Positions 15,068 to 24,560 of a DNA stretch of 64,000 nt are shown piece after piece. Within the stretch, counting starts at the first letter, position 1, and the number at the start of each line of letters is the position of its first letter. The stretch spans positions 1-64,000 of the forward strand of contig NZ_JAPFFT010000006.1 in assembly GCF_026241105.1 (NCBI RefSeq), given 5' to 3'. This stretch comes from Arthrobacter rhizophilus. GTDB taxonomy: Bacteria > Actinomycetota > Actinomycetes > Actinomycetales > Micrococcaceae. The notes beneath the pieces were generated by a model. That model was not told the origin of the DNA. It saw nothing but the letters and a program-made list of their open reading frames with translations, and made no database searches. The translations under genes and the position numbers were made by a program.

Positions 15068-16228
15068 ATGCAGCGGCGTTTCCAGGGTCCCCCTACGAGT
15101 TTCATCGTGATCGCGGTGGCCTTGATCCAAGTCCTGGGGACCGTCTTTTCGGCGGGACACCAGGCTGCGCTGCGCCCCTTGGACCCCCTGGCATTCATCC
15201 TGTTGCTGGCGGGACCCGCGGCCCTGGCTTTCCGGTCCAGCAGGCCCGTGGTTATGCTTCCGGTCACCTTGGCGGCCACTTTCAGCTATGTGATCCTTGG
15301 TTACGCCTGGGGCCCGATCGTGCTGTCCCTGGCGTTGTCGATCATCCTGACCGCGGCCGCGGGGCTGCGCTGGCAGGCCTGGCTTGGGGCAGGGATCTGC
15401 GCCGTCGCCGTCGTCTTGTTCTCCGTCCTGACGGGAGGTGAGACCGGGCTTGTCCGGGCATCCGCCGGCATCGCGTGGGTGGCGATCCTTGTCCTGATCG
15501 GTGAAGGCTTCAGGCGGCGGGGCGAGCGGATGGCAGAATACCGACGCCGGCGCGAAGCCGCGAAACAGGCCGAACGTGATGAATACCGGCTCACGCTTGC
15601 CCGCGATATCCACGATGTTGTGGCCCACTCCCTGTCGATGATCAACGTCCAGGCCTCCGTGGCGCTTCACCTGGGCACCAACGATCCCGAGAAGCTCCGC
15701 CCGGCACTGGAGGCCATCAAAGCGGCGAGCAAGGAGTCTTTGGCCGAGGTCCGTCAGCTCCTTGGCGTACTGCGCGACGACGCTCCGTTGAGTCCTGCCG
15801 CACCGCCAAGTTTGGCGCGGATCCCGGAACTCGTGGAGGACGCCCGGCGCGGCGGCCTGGAGGTGCGATTCGAGAACTCCGTAGACCCGGAGCGAGTGGG
15901 CCCGGAACACCTGGGCGCGGTACACCTGGGCGCGGCACAGCAGGAAACGGCCTACCGGATTGTCCAGGAAGCGCTGAGCAACGTCCGCAGGCACTCAGGG
16001 GCTGCGTCCGCCGTCGTACTTCTGGAATTGGCGGGGAACGCACTCAAGGTGAGGATCGACGACGACGGTGCAGGCATGCGGGGAGCGGCAGCCGGCAACG
16101 GGCTGACAGGTATGCACGAGCGTGTCCAGGCTCTGGGCGGCACGCTTGGCTTGACGTCGCTGGAACCGGGGTTGCGCGTTGAAGCGATGCTCCCGCTGAA
16201 CCTTACCCAAGGAGAACACCGGCCATGA
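15068..16228 (+). CDS. Two-component sensor histidine kinase, NarL/DesK type
   Basis: 386 residues. The N-terminal half (about 1-150) has 4-5 membrane helices without a large outer loop, which suggests sensing in or near the membrane. A charged coiled-coil (RRRGERMAEYRRRREAAKQ) leads to the HisKA_3 domain with phospho-acceptor His182 in LARDIHDVVAHSLSM. The ATPase domain has NVRRHSGA (N box) and DDDGAGMRG. Near 277-285 is a short doublet, GPEHLGAVHLGA. ATG 15068 follows a possible -10 box closely, so the mRNA may be leaderless. The stop overlaps the regulator ATG by 4 bases, a standard kinase-regulator pair. Confidence 0.92.
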   Translation: MQRRFQGPPTSFIVIAVALIQVLGTVFSAGHQAALRPLDPLAFILLLAGPAALAFRSSRPVVMLPVTLAATFSYVILGYAWGPIVLSLALSIILTAAAGLRWQAWLGAGICAVAVVLFSVLTGGETGLVRASAGIAWVAILVLIGEGFRRRGERMAEYRRRREAAKQAERDEYRLTLARDIHDVVAHSLSMINVQASVALHLGTNDPEKLRPALEAIKAASKESLAEVRQLLGVLRDDAPLSPAAPPSLARIPELVEDARRGGLEVRFENSVDPERVGPEHLGAVHLGAAQQETAYRIVQEALSNVRRHSGAASAVVLLELAGNALKVRIDDDGAGMRGAAAGNGLTGMHERVQALGGTLGLTSLEPGLRVEAMLPLNLTQGEHRP

Positions 16229-16890
16229 TCCGCTTGCTGCTTGCCGACGACCAGACCCTCATCCGGGCGGGATTCCGGGCGCTCCTGGATGCTGAACCGG
16301 ATATGGAAGTGGTGGCGGAAGCGGGTACCGGCAAGGACACGGTCAGGCTGGCCGAGCGTGAGGCGCCCGACGTCATCCTCATGGACATCCGCATGCCCGA
16401 TGGCGACGGGCTGGCCGCCACCCGGCAGATCCTGGCTGACCCTCGCCTCGCGCACACCCGCATCATCATCCTCACCACGTTCGAACTGGACGAATACATC
16501 GCCGAGGCTGTGCGCGCCGGTGCGGCCGGCTTCCTCGTCAAGGACACCGAACCGGAGGAGCTGATCCGCGCTGTGCGGGTGGTCCACGACGGCGATGCCC
16601 TCCTTTCGCCGTCGGTTACCCGCCGCATCATGGCCCAGCTGGCCCTGCACAGCAAGGCGGCGTCCAAGACAGTTCCCTTGGACCAGATCACTGAGCGCGA
16701 AAGGGAAGTCCTTGCGCTGGTCGGCGAAGGCTTGAACAACGCCGAGATCGCCGAGCGGCTGTTCATCACCCCTCTGACGGCCAAGACGCACGTTTCCCGC
16801 ATCATGACGAAATTGCTGGTGCGGGACCGGGCGCAATTGGTGGTTCTGGCGTACGAATCCGGTTTGGTCCGGCCCGGCTGGAGCAGCTAG
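16225..16890 (+). CDS. LuxR/NarL-type response regulator
   Basis: 221 residues. The receiver domain (1-120) has acidic Asp8/Asp9, phospho-acceptor Asp54 in VILMDIRMPDGDG, the Thr switch (ILTTFE) and Lys in FLVKDTEPEE. The C-terminal LuxR helix-turn-helix (about 155-215) has LTEREREVLALVGEG-type sequence and AEIAERLFITPLTAKTHVSR. It is the partner of the upstream kinase. Likely targets are its own operon and the genes that follow, because related palindromes sit upstream of the kinase (14984-15021) and after the regulator (16905-16924). Confidence 0.93.
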   Translation: MIRLLLADDQTLIRAGFRALLDAEPDMEVVAEAGTGKDTVRLAEREAPDVILMDIRMPDGDGLAATRQILADPRLAHTRIIILTTFELDEYIAEAVRAGAAGFLVKDTEPEELIRAVRVVHDGDALLSPSVTRRIMAQLALHSKAASKTVPLDQITEREREVLALVGEGLNNAEIAERLFITPLTAKTHVSRIMTKLLVRDRAQLVVLAYESGLVRPGWSS

Positions 16891-16904
16891 CCGTTCCGCG
16901 CAGT

Positions 16905-16924
16905 CTCCCGGGGGAGTAGGCGGC
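16905..16924. promoter_or_regulatory. Second copy of the CTCCC-NN-GGGAG motif (putative regulator site)
   Basis: CTCCCGGGGGAGTAGGCGGC here matches CTCCCTCGGGAGTAGGCGTC at 14997-15016: same half-sites, same 2-base spacer, same TAGGCG tail. It lies 100 bases before the SHOCT gene. The shared motif on both sides of a two-component system suggests binding sites for the response regulator. Inference from sequence only. Confidence 0.45.
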
Positions 16925-17024
16925 CGGACGCAAGTGACTCCCGGTGGCCGACGCATTTGGGTGGGCCGAAAACCCAGACTGGAAACAGAGCCGAGATACG
17001 GCCTGTTGAGAGTTTGGACTGGAC

Positions 17025-17324
17025 ATGTTGACATCACTGAGCACCACCATCGGCGCGGCGGCCGCGCAGCTTCCCGCCGACGTCGTCCATGGACCGGGGG
17101 ACGGATTCGTCTTCTGGCCGTTTTTCCTGCTGATCCCGCTGTTTTGGTTCCTGGTTATCGGATTCTTCATCTTCTTTGGCCGCCGCATGTGGCGGCGGAA
17201 CCACTACTGGGCCGCAACCCAGGGCGCCGAAAGCGTGCTGAGGGAGCGCTACGCACGCGGCGAAATCGATGAGACCGAGTACCGCCAACGCCTGGAAGTG
17301 CTGCGGACGCATCCGACGAAGTGA
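17025..17324 (+). CDS. Small membrane protein with C-terminal SHOCT domain
   Basis: 99 residues. One strong membrane helix (about 30-52: WPFFLLIPLFWFLVIGFFIFF) is followed by a basic stretch (GRRMWRRNH) and a SHOCT motif (ESVLRERYARGEIDETEYRQRLEVL), a short C-terminal oligomerisation module. SHOCT membrane proteins often sit next to two-component systems and transporters. The function is unknown. ATG 17025 has only a weak Shine-Dalgarno. Its position after the regulator and a matching palindrome suggests it is part of that regulon. Confidence 0.8.
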   Translation: MLTSLSTTIGAAAAQLPADVVHGPGDGFVFWPFFLLIPLFWFLVIGFFIFFGRRMWRRNHYWAATQGAESVLRERYARGEIDETEYRQRLEVLRTHPTK

Positions 17325-17335
17325 GGGACTGGCGG

Positions 17336-17423
17336 ATTCTGCTGGATCAGCCGCATTGATAGACCATCAGGCCCTGGAATCATGCGATTCCAGGGCCTGA
17401 TGCTTGGAGTGATCCAGCAGAAT
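17336..17423. repeat. Nested inverted repeat, 88 bp
   Basis: Two perfect inverted repeats lie one inside the other. The outer arms ATTCTGCTGGATCA (17336-17349) and the inverse (17410-17423) are 14 bases each. The inner arms CATCAGGCCCTGGAATC (17365-17381) and the inverse (17386-17402) are 17 bases around ATGC. Spacers are 15 and 7 bases. It starts 11 bases after the SHOCT stop. It could be a terminator, but neither strand shows a T-run, and the outer arms look more like element ends. Confidence 0.8.
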
Positions 17424-17572
17424 GTCGCGCAGGCTGGCTTCCGCGGCGAGTTGGGCCCCGGGTTAATCCAGAAAATTGCGGAATACCTCTTTCACGTATT
17501 CCTTGGCTCTACTAGTCTGCTGGGGTGCACAATGAAGCCACCCGCTCTTTCTCCACGTCAGCCAGCTTCCAG

Positions 17573-18502
17573 ATGAACCCACCCGCAGTCATCACAGCCG
17601 AGAATCTCACCAAGAGCTACGGCGAGCTCACAGCCGTCGACGGTATCTCCTTCGAAGTTTCGGCAGGGGAGTCCTTCGGCCTGCTTGGCCCGAACGGCGC
17701 CGGCAAATCGACCACCATGAAAATGATTGGCGGAGTCTCCCATCGCACGTCCGGGAAGCTCAGCATCATGGGCCTGGACCCGGAAACCCACGGGCCGGAA
17801 GTCCGCGCGCACCTGGGCGTGGTGCCCCAGCAGGACAACCTGGACGAGGAACTGAAGGTCCGCGAAAACCTGATTGTCTATGGACGCTACTTCGGCCTGC
17901 CTTTGAGCTACTTGCGTCCCAAGGCCGATGAGCTGCTCGAGTTCGCCCAACTGACAGACAAAGCCAAGTCCAGGGTCGATGCCCTCTCGGGCGGCATGAA
18001 ACGGCGCCTCACGATCGCCCGCTCACTGATCAACGAGCCCAAGATCCTGCTCTTGGATGAGCCCACCACGGGACTGGATCCCCAGGCCCGGCACATCCTC
18101 TGGGACCGGCTGTTCAGGCTCAAGGAACAAGGAGTCACGTTGATCCTCACCACGCATTACATGGATGAGGCCGAACAGCTTTGCGACCGGCTGATCGTGG
18201 TGGACAAAGGCAGGATCATGGCCGAAGGCTCGCCGGCCAGCCTGATCCGCGAATATTCCACTCGCGAGGTCGTTGAACTCCGCTTCGGCTCGGAACGCAA
18301 TACTACGATCGGCGTCGAACTCGAAGGCGTCGGAGAACGGGTGGAGACGCTGCCGGATCGTGTGCTCATCTACGCGGACGACGGCGAATCGGCCTTGGAG
18401 CAGGTCTCGGCGCGCCGGCTCCGTCCGCTGACCTCGCTGGTGCGGCGTTCTTCGCTGGAGGACGTCTTCCTCCGCCTGACCGGGCGGAGTCTTGTTGATT
18501 AG
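17573..18502 (+). CDS. ABC-2 exporter ATP-binding protein (DrrA/NodI type)
   Basis: 309 residues. Walker A is GLLGPNGAGKST, the Q-loop VVPQQDNLDEEL, the signature LSGGMKRRL, Walker B ILLLDEPTTGLDP and the H-loop TTHYMDEAEQL. The C-terminal ~80 residues are the regulatory extension usual in DrrA/NodI proteins. It powers export by the two permeases that follow. ATG 17573 aligns with the family start (AENLTKSYGE soon after); the GTG at 17525 is an alternative, and neither has a strong ribosome binding site. The cargo could be a lipid, oligosaccharide or antibiotic and cannot be told from the sequence. Confidence 0.9.
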   Translation: MNPPAVITAENLTKSYGELTAVDGISFEVSAGESFGLLGPNGAGKSTTMKMIGGVSHRTSGKLSIMGLDPETHGPEVRAHLGVVPQQDNLDEELKVRENLIVYGRYFGLPLSYLRPKADELLEFAQLTDKAKSRVDALSGGMKRRLTIARSLINEPKILLLDEPTTGLDPQARHILWDRLFRLKEQGVTLILTTHYMDEAEQLCDRLIVVDKGRIMAEGSPASLIREYSTREVVELRFGSERNTTIGVELEGVGERVETLPDRVLIYADDGESALEQVSARRLRPLTSLVRRSSLEDVFLRLTGRSLVD

Positions 18503-18543
18503 AGGACAGTTGACTAGCGGACAGCAGTTGAGTGGGAGGACGC

Positions 18544-19398
18544 ATGACTGACGCGCAGCTCCCGACGGCGGACCATCCCTTGCGCGCTCACTCGCCGGCC
18601 GTCTCGGCCAGCCGCGCGCGGCGCTGGGGATCGTTCTTCTACGCCGAGCAGGTCCTTCGTGTGATGCGTGGTTACGGCTGGTCCGTGTTCCTCTACAGCG
18701 TGGGGCAGCCGGTGGCATACCTGTTCGCCATGGGCATCGGGCTCGCCAGCCTGGTGAATGCGAACAGTACGTCGGTGTTCGGCGGTGTGAACTACCTGAC
18801 CTTCATCGCGCCGGCACTGCTGGTCTCATCCGCGGTCATGACGGCGTCGGGGGACTTCTCCTACCCGATCATGGACGGCTTCAAATGGCGCCGCGTGTTC
18901 TATGGCCCGCACGCCTCGCCGCTCGTACCGCAGCAGATCGCCGCGGGCCACATCATGGCCAGTGCCTTGAAGTTCCTCGTGCAATCGGTGGTCTACTTCG
19001 TCATCGTGGCCATGTTCGGCGCCTCGCCGAGCCCGTGGGGCTGGGTGTCGGCGATAGTTGCCACGGTGGCCGGACTGTCCTTCGGGCTGCCGCTCATGGC
19101 TTATGCCTCGACCATCACCAAAGACTCCGGCCAGTTCGCCTTGGTGCAGCGGTTCATCGTTGTGCCGTTGTTCCTGTTTTCGGGGACCTTCTTCCCGCTG
19201 GACTCGCTGCCGCTGGGGGTGCGCTGGATCGGCTGGATCTCGCCGGTGTGGCACGGTACGCAGTTGGGACGCGTCTTCACCTACGGACTTGAGGAGAGCC
19301 CTGTGCTGACACTGACCCACGTCGTGTTCCTTGTGGGCGCGGCCGCTGCAGGTTGGACGCTGACGCGGCGCCAGTTCGTCAGGAGGATGGGGGCATGA
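18544..19398 (+). CDS. ABC-2 transporter permease 1
   Basis: 284 residues with six membrane helices in the ABC-2 pattern (LYSVGQPVAYLFAMGIGLA; TFIAPALLVSSAVMTASG; the C-terminal hairpin VPLFLFSGTFFPLDSLP before WISPVWHGTQLGR). This is the membrane half of the exporter whose ATPase is encoded just upstream. ATG 18544 has GGGAGGA at ideal spacing. The stop overlaps the start of the second permease by 4 bases, so a heterodimeric membrane pore is likely. Confidence 0.9.
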   Translation: MTDAQLPTADHPLRAHSPAVSASRARRWGSFFYAEQVLRVMRGYGWSVFLYSVGQPVAYLFAMGIGLASLVNANSTSVFGGVNYLTFIAPALLVSSAVMTASGDFSYPIMDGFKWRRVFYGPHASPLVPQQIAAGHIMASALKFLVQSVVYFVIVAMFGASPSPWGWVSAIVATVAGLSFGLPLMAYASTITKDSGQFALVQRFIVVPLFLFSGTFFPLDSLPLGVRWIGWISPVWHGTQLGRVFTYGLEESPVLTLTHVVFLVGAAAAGWTLTRRQFVRRMGA

Positions 19399-20228
19399 GC
19401 GTTCTGACTGGGGGCCATAGCGCCACTGAGGCAGCCCGCGAACGTACGTTCGGCCCGCTGTACTCCCGGAACGCGCTCGCCGTTGTGGCCCGGGGCCTCA
19501 TGGCGGCGAAAAGCAGTACCTGGCTGATCCTGGTGTCCGGGTTCTTCGAGCCGGTGCTGTACCTGATCTCCATGGGAGTGGGGCTGGGCCCGATTGTAGG
19601 CACCGTGGCCGGACCTGGTGGCCAGGAAATCAGTTACGCGGCCTACATTGCGCCGGCGCTCCTAGCCGTGTCCGCCATGAACGGCGCAGTCTACGACTCC
19701 ACGTGGAACGTCTTCTTCAAGATGAACTTCGCCAAGCTGTACCAAGGCATGCTCTACACCTCCCTTGGGCCTTTGGATGTGGCCATCGGGGAGATTTTCC
19801 TCGCTTTGCTTCGTGGGCTCCTGTACGCGACGGGCTTCACCGCGGTCATGGCCGTCATGGGCCTCATCACGACGCCGTGGGCCATCCTGGTCATCCCGGC
19901 GTCCGTGCTGATTGCTTTCGGCTTTGCAAGCTTCGGCATGGGCATCACGAGCTTCATGAAGACTTTCCAGCAGATGGACTGGATCAACTTCTTCATGCTG
20001 CCCATGTTCCTGTTCAGCGCGACGTTCTACCCGATAACCGTCTATCCGCAGTACATTCAATGGCTCATACAGGCCATGCCCTTGTGGCATGGCGTGGAAC
20101 TCCTGCGGCAGATCAGCATTGGCTCCTTCAGTCCGGCCACGGCAGTCCATATCGCCTACTACCTTGTGATGATCGCCCTCGGCATCATGCTCACCACGGG
20201 ACGGCTGCGCAAGCTCTTCCTCAAATAG
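19395..20228 (+). CDS. ABC-2 transporter permease 2
   Basis: 277 residues, paralogous to permease 1. Motifs AYIAPALLAVSAMNGAVYD, SFGMGITSFMKTFQQMD and LPMFLFSATFYPITVYP mirror those of its neighbour. It has six membrane helices and a short basic C terminus (RLRKLFLK). It overlaps the upstream gene by ATGA and is preceded by AGGAGG within that gene's 3' end. Together with the ATPase it forms a full NodIJ/DrrABC-like export unit. Confidence 0.9.
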   Translation: MSVLTGGHSATEAARERTFGPLYSRNALAVVARGLMAAKSSTWLILVSGFFEPVLYLISMGVGLGPIVGTVAGPGGQEISYAAYIAPALLAVSAMNGAVYDSTWNVFFKMNFAKLYQGMLYTSLGPLDVAIGEIFLALLRGLLYATGFTAVMAVMGLITTPWAILVIPASVLIAFGFASFGMGITSFMKTFQQMDWINFFMLPMFLFSATFYPITVYPQYIQWLIQAMPLWHGVELLRQISIGSFSPATAVHIAYYLVMIALGIMLTTGRLRKLFLK

Positions 20229-20294
20229 CAACCACGCTGTTCGCCGGGGGTGGAAGCGGCTGGCTCGTCCTGCGGAGTTTGCGACAATGGGTGC

Positions 20295-20867
20295 ATGCAA
20301 TCTCTCGGCGACGCCCCGTCATCTGTTCCCCCGTCCGCTTCCGCCAAGAGCCCTTTCAAGGGCTTCCGCATCGGTGGACTGGGGATGACGGTGGTGCTCA
20401 TCGCTTTCCTGGTGGCCGTGATCTTCGCGGCAAACCAGAACGACGTGGTCGGTTGGATCGTCGCCGTTGTTTCTTTCGGCTGGCTCGCCTTGGCCGCTTT
20501 CGTGGTCTTCAGCATCCAGAGGGCTGCCAAGCGGGCTGGAGAAAAACTCACCGAAGCACAGAACGCGTTCAACGCGGCAACCGGCCGGGCGCCGTCGTCG
20601 TCGAGCGCCGACCACGGCGGCACACGCGTGGTCGCGGAACGCAGCGAAGCGGATGAAATCCGCGACCTCAAACTGGACCACTCGTTCAAGATTGTGCAGG
20701 TGCAGGTTCGCGTGGTGGAGGCTGAGCGCGCCAAGGGCGATTCTGCCGATCAAGACACCATCAACCGTGCGTTGGAGACCATCGCCATCACGTCAAGCAA
20801 CGCCCGGGACATGATCAAGTCCTCCGGTGGCGGCGACGAGCCCGTCTCGGGCACCATCATCGACTAG
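20295..20867 (+). CDS. Conserved two-helix membrane protein, function unknown
   Basis: 190 residues. A Ser/Pro-rich N terminus (about 1-25) is followed by two membrane helices (about 33-50 and 57-78). The cytoplasmic part is charged and probably helical, with an Ala/Ser linker near 100-108 (SSSSADHGG) and a conserved-looking segment ADEIRDLKLDHSFKIVQVQV. I do not recognise a named family; proteins like this are common in Arthrobacter as hypotheticals. ATG 20295 lacks a strong Shine-Dalgarno. It ends 10 bases before the exonuclease gene, so the two may be co-transcribed. Confidence 0.7.
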   Translation: MQSLGDAPSSVPPSASAKSPFKGFRIGGLGMTVVLIAFLVAVIFAANQNDVVGWIVAVVSFGWLALAAFVVFSIQRAAKRAGEKLTEAQNAFNAATGRAPSSSSADHGGTRVVAERSEADEIRDLKLDHSFKIVQVQVRVVEAERAKGDSADQDTINRALETIAITSSNARDMIKSSGGGDEPVSGTIID

Positions 20868-20877
20868 AGTAGGCGGG

Positions 20878-21711
20878 GTGAGCTCGGCATTGAAGAAGGA
20901 CTTCCTTCGCATCGCAACGGTCAACGTCAACGGCATTCGCGCCGCCTACAAGAAGGGCATGGCGGAGTGGCTGGAACCGCGCGACGTCGACATCCTGTGT
21001 TTGCAGGAAGTCCGCGCGCCTGATGAGGTGGTTCACCAGCTAATCGGCGAAGGCTGGCACATCCTCCACGCCGAAGCCGAGGCCAAGGGCCGCGCGGGCG
21101 TGGCGATTGCTTCCCGGCAGGAACCTACTGCCACTCGTGTGGGTATCGGCGACGATTACTTTGCCACCACCGGACGTTGGGTCGAGGCCGACTACGTCGT
21201 TCGGGACGGAAGCGGCGAGGATACTACCCTGACGGTCGTCAGCGCCTATGTGCACTCCGGCGAAGTAGACACCCCCAAGCAGGTGGACAAATACCGCTTC
21301 CTGGACGTCATGACCACGAGGCTTCCGGAGCTCGCCAAGCACAGTGACCACGCCCTGGTGGTCGGCGACCTCAACGTGGGCCACACGGAGCTCGACATCA
21401 AGAATTGGAAGGGCAACACCAAGCGTGCCGGTTTCCTTCCTGAAGAGCGTGCGTACTTCGACCGCTTCTTCGGCGACGAGATCGGATGGAGGGATGTCCA
21501 CAGGGGCCTGGCAGGAAATGTCGATGGCCCCTACACCTGGTGGTCCCAGCGCGGTAAGGCCTTTGACACTGACACAGGCTGGCGCATCGACTACCACATG
21601 GCCACTCCTGGACTCGCGGCAGCCGCTCTTTCGGCCGTCGTTGACCGGGCGCCGTCGTGGGACACCCGTTTCTCCGACCACGCACCGCTGGTAGTCGACT
21701 ACCAGCTCTAA
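20878..21711 (+). CDS. xth: Exodeoxyribonuclease III (AP endonuclease family)
   Basis: 277 residues with the endonuclease/exonuclease/phosphatase fold. Motifs are IATVNVNGIRAAYKKG, ILCLQEVRAP (metal-binding Glu), VVGDLNVGHTELDIKNWKGN (Asp/Asn pair), WRIDYHMAT and FSDHAPLVVDY (catalytic Asp-His). It cuts DNA at abasic sites and removes 3' blocks in base-excision repair. GTG 20878 is the likely start after GTAGGCGG; extension further upstream would overlap the previous gene. It lies 18 bases before trpS. Confidence 0.92.
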   Translation: MSSALKKDFLRIATVNVNGIRAAYKKGMAEWLEPRDVDILCLQEVRAPDEVVHQLIGEGWHILHAEAEAKGRAGVAIASRQEPTATRVGIGDDYFATTGRWVEADYVVRDGSGEDTTLTVVSAYVHSGEVDTPKQVDKYRFLDVMTTRLPELAKHSDHALVVGDLNVGHTELDIKNWKGNTKRAGFLPEERAYFDRFFGDEIGWRDVHRGLAGNVDGPYTWWSQRGKAFDTDTGWRIDYHMATPGLAAAALSAVVDRAPSWDTRFSDHAPLVVDYQL

Positions 21712-22821
<1,110 letters not shown>

Positions 22822-22825
22822 AACC

Positions 22826-23518
22826 ATGTGCGCAGCTGGCAAGCTCAGCGTCCAGGTCGGCTCTCTTTCAAGGGGAGCCGGCCAGGCCACTGATGCCCGC
22901 CCGGACGCGGATGCAAACCAGTCTGCCAGCGCGTGCGGCGACAGCATGTGCGTGGGCGTCATCCTGGGCTTTCCCTTGGATGTGGCGCAGGAGCTGCAGC
23001 AATGGCGTGCCTCCTTCGGTGATCCCATGGCCGAGGCCATCCCTGCCCACATCACGCTGGTCACCACCACGCCTGCGCGGGATTGGGAAGCCACGCGGGA
23101 GCATGTTCGGGAGGTCGCCCGGCGCCAGGCGCCGTTCAAAATCACGATTTCCGGCACGGGCTCCTTCCGTCCGGTATCCCCGGTGGTGTTCCTGAAGGTC
23201 GAAGACGGTTTCACGGAGTGTGTGGGCCTGCATGAACAACTGCAGACCGGGCCACTCGAACGGGATCTTCCTTTCCCTTACCACCCCCACGTGACGGTAG
23301 CCCACGACGTCGCTCCCGAAAGCCTGGATGAGGCCGAAACGGTGCTCAAGAACTACACCGCCACCTTCCCTGTGGTTAGCATGGGACTTTACGAGCACGA
23401 CGACAATGGCATTTGGCAGCTACGGGAAGAGCTCGACTTTGGCGGGGACGCAGACCAATCACGGAAAAGCACAGCACAACGACCGGCGGCAGGCAGAGAG
23501 GCCACCACTGCCGACTGA
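22826..23518 (+). CDS. 2'-5' RNA ligase / phosphoesterase-like protein
   Basis: 230 residues. The two 2H-superfamily motifs are clear: HITLVTTT (near residue 80) and HVTVAHD (near residue 155), which form a twin His-X-Thr active site. These enzymes act on cyclic nucleotide phosphates or 2'-5' linked RNA; the cellular substrate is unknown. ATG 22826 gives a ~40-residue low-similarity leader before MCVGVILGFPLD; ATG 22946 would give the bare domain. It lies 4 bases after trpS, so it shares that operon. Confidence 0.8.
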   Translation: MCAAGKLSVQVGSLSRGAGQATDARPDADANQSASACGDSMCVGVILGFPLDVAQELQQWRASFGDPMAEAIPAHITLVTTTPARDWEATREHVREVARRQAPFKITISGTGSFRPVSPVVFLKVEDGFTECVGLHEQLQTGPLERDLPFPYHPHVTVAHDVAPESLDEAETVLKNYTATFPVVSMGLYEHDDNGIWQLREELDFGGDADQSRKSTAQRPAAGREATTAD

Positions 23519-23528
23519 AGGGGCGCAG

Positions 23529-24557
23529 CTGAAGCTGCAGCTCATTCACCGTCAGGTCGAATGGGGTAAAGCCCGGCGCTCAGGCAATAGAGGCGCCAGA
23601 ATACCAGCGTTCATCAACCTGGCCCTCGCCCGGCTGAGCAACTTCCGGCCCATGCGCACCTTTAGCCTCTACAACCTGCGCCATGGTCCCCTGTTGAGCG
23701 CCGGCATAGGCTTCACCATGTTCTTCTCCATCACAGGCCTGCTGGCCACGGGATTCGCCGTGACCGGATTGGTCCTCAAGGGGCAGCCCCAACTGGTTGA
23801 TTCAATCGTCTCGAGCGTCGCCACGGCGGCCCCGGGACTCCTGAAAACCAACGGAGGCAGCGGCCTGGTGGATCCGCATGATCTCCTGAATCCCACAGGC
23901 CTTGGCTGGACGGCTGCCATAGCCGCCGTCGTCACGGTATTTACCGCGCTCGGCTGGATCGCGGGGATTCGGGAGGGTCTTCGCGGAGTCTGCGGGCTGG
24001 AGCCCGTGCAAGAGAACCCGCTGCTGATGAAGGCCCGCGACGCCGGTACCCTCCTGCTGCTGGGCGCAGCCTTGGTGGTCAGCGCCGGTGTTTCGCTGGT
24101 GTTCGGGACAGCAGCCGGATGGATCATCGAACGGCTCGGGTTGGCCGACGCCGTGGCCGGCCCCGTCACCTGGCTCGTTCGCACGGCCGTTCCACTGGTC
24201 CTCAACTGGGCGACGGCGGTGATCATGTTCCGCTTCGCAAGCCGCCTGAAGCTTCACCGCCAAGGGTTCCTGGAAGGAACAGTGCTGGCCGGTATCGGGA
24301 CCACCATCCTCCAGATCTTCAGCACGGAGTTGCTGGCGAATGCCGGACGGAATCCCATTCTGGCCTCATTCGCCATCATCATTGGGCTTCTCATCTGGTT
24401 CAACCTGGTCAGCCAGGTCTACTTGATCTCCGCCGCGTGGGCAGCCATTAGGGAAGCGGATACCGCCGCGCACGAGCACCCCAAGCCGGCCCTCGGATCA
24501 CGGCACCCTTCGCCCCATTCCTTCCCGGCGAAAGCATTCCCTGAGAAAGCCAAGTAG
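23529..24557 (+). CDS. YihY/BrkB-family membrane protein, probable CTG start
   Basis: About 342 residues with six membrane helices in the BrkB pattern (GPLLSAGIGFTMFFSITGLLA; ALGWIAGIREGL; the closing block FAIIIGLLIWFNLVSQVYLISAAWAA). BrkB proteins were once called RNase BN; their role is unclear. Neither an ATG nor a GTG exists in frame near the expected start. A CTG at 23529 (Leu-Lys-Leu-Gln) has GAAGGGG (23517-23523) at normal spacing and matches where relatives start. The next in-frame ATG would cut off about 40 residues. The ribosome binding site overlaps the stop of the previous gene. It converges on the hydrolase gene with a 3-base gap. Confidence 0.75.
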   Translation: MKLQLIHRQVEWGKARRSGNRGARIPAFINLALARLSNFRPMRTFSLYNLRHGPLLSAGIGFTMFFSITGLLATGFAVTGLVLKGQPQLVDSIVSSVATAAPGLLKTNGGSGLVDPHDLLNPTGLGWTAAIAAVVTVFTALGWIAGIREGLRGVCGLEPVQENPLLMKARDAGTLLLLGAALVVSAGVSLVFGTAAGWIIERLGLADAVAGPVTWLVRTAVPLVLNWATAVIMFRFASRLKLHRQGFLEGTVLAGIGTTILQIFSTELLANAGRNPILASFAIIIGLLIWFNLVSQVYLISAAWAAIREADTAAHEHPKPALGSRHPSPHSFPAKAFPEKAK

Positions 24558-24560
24558 GCG

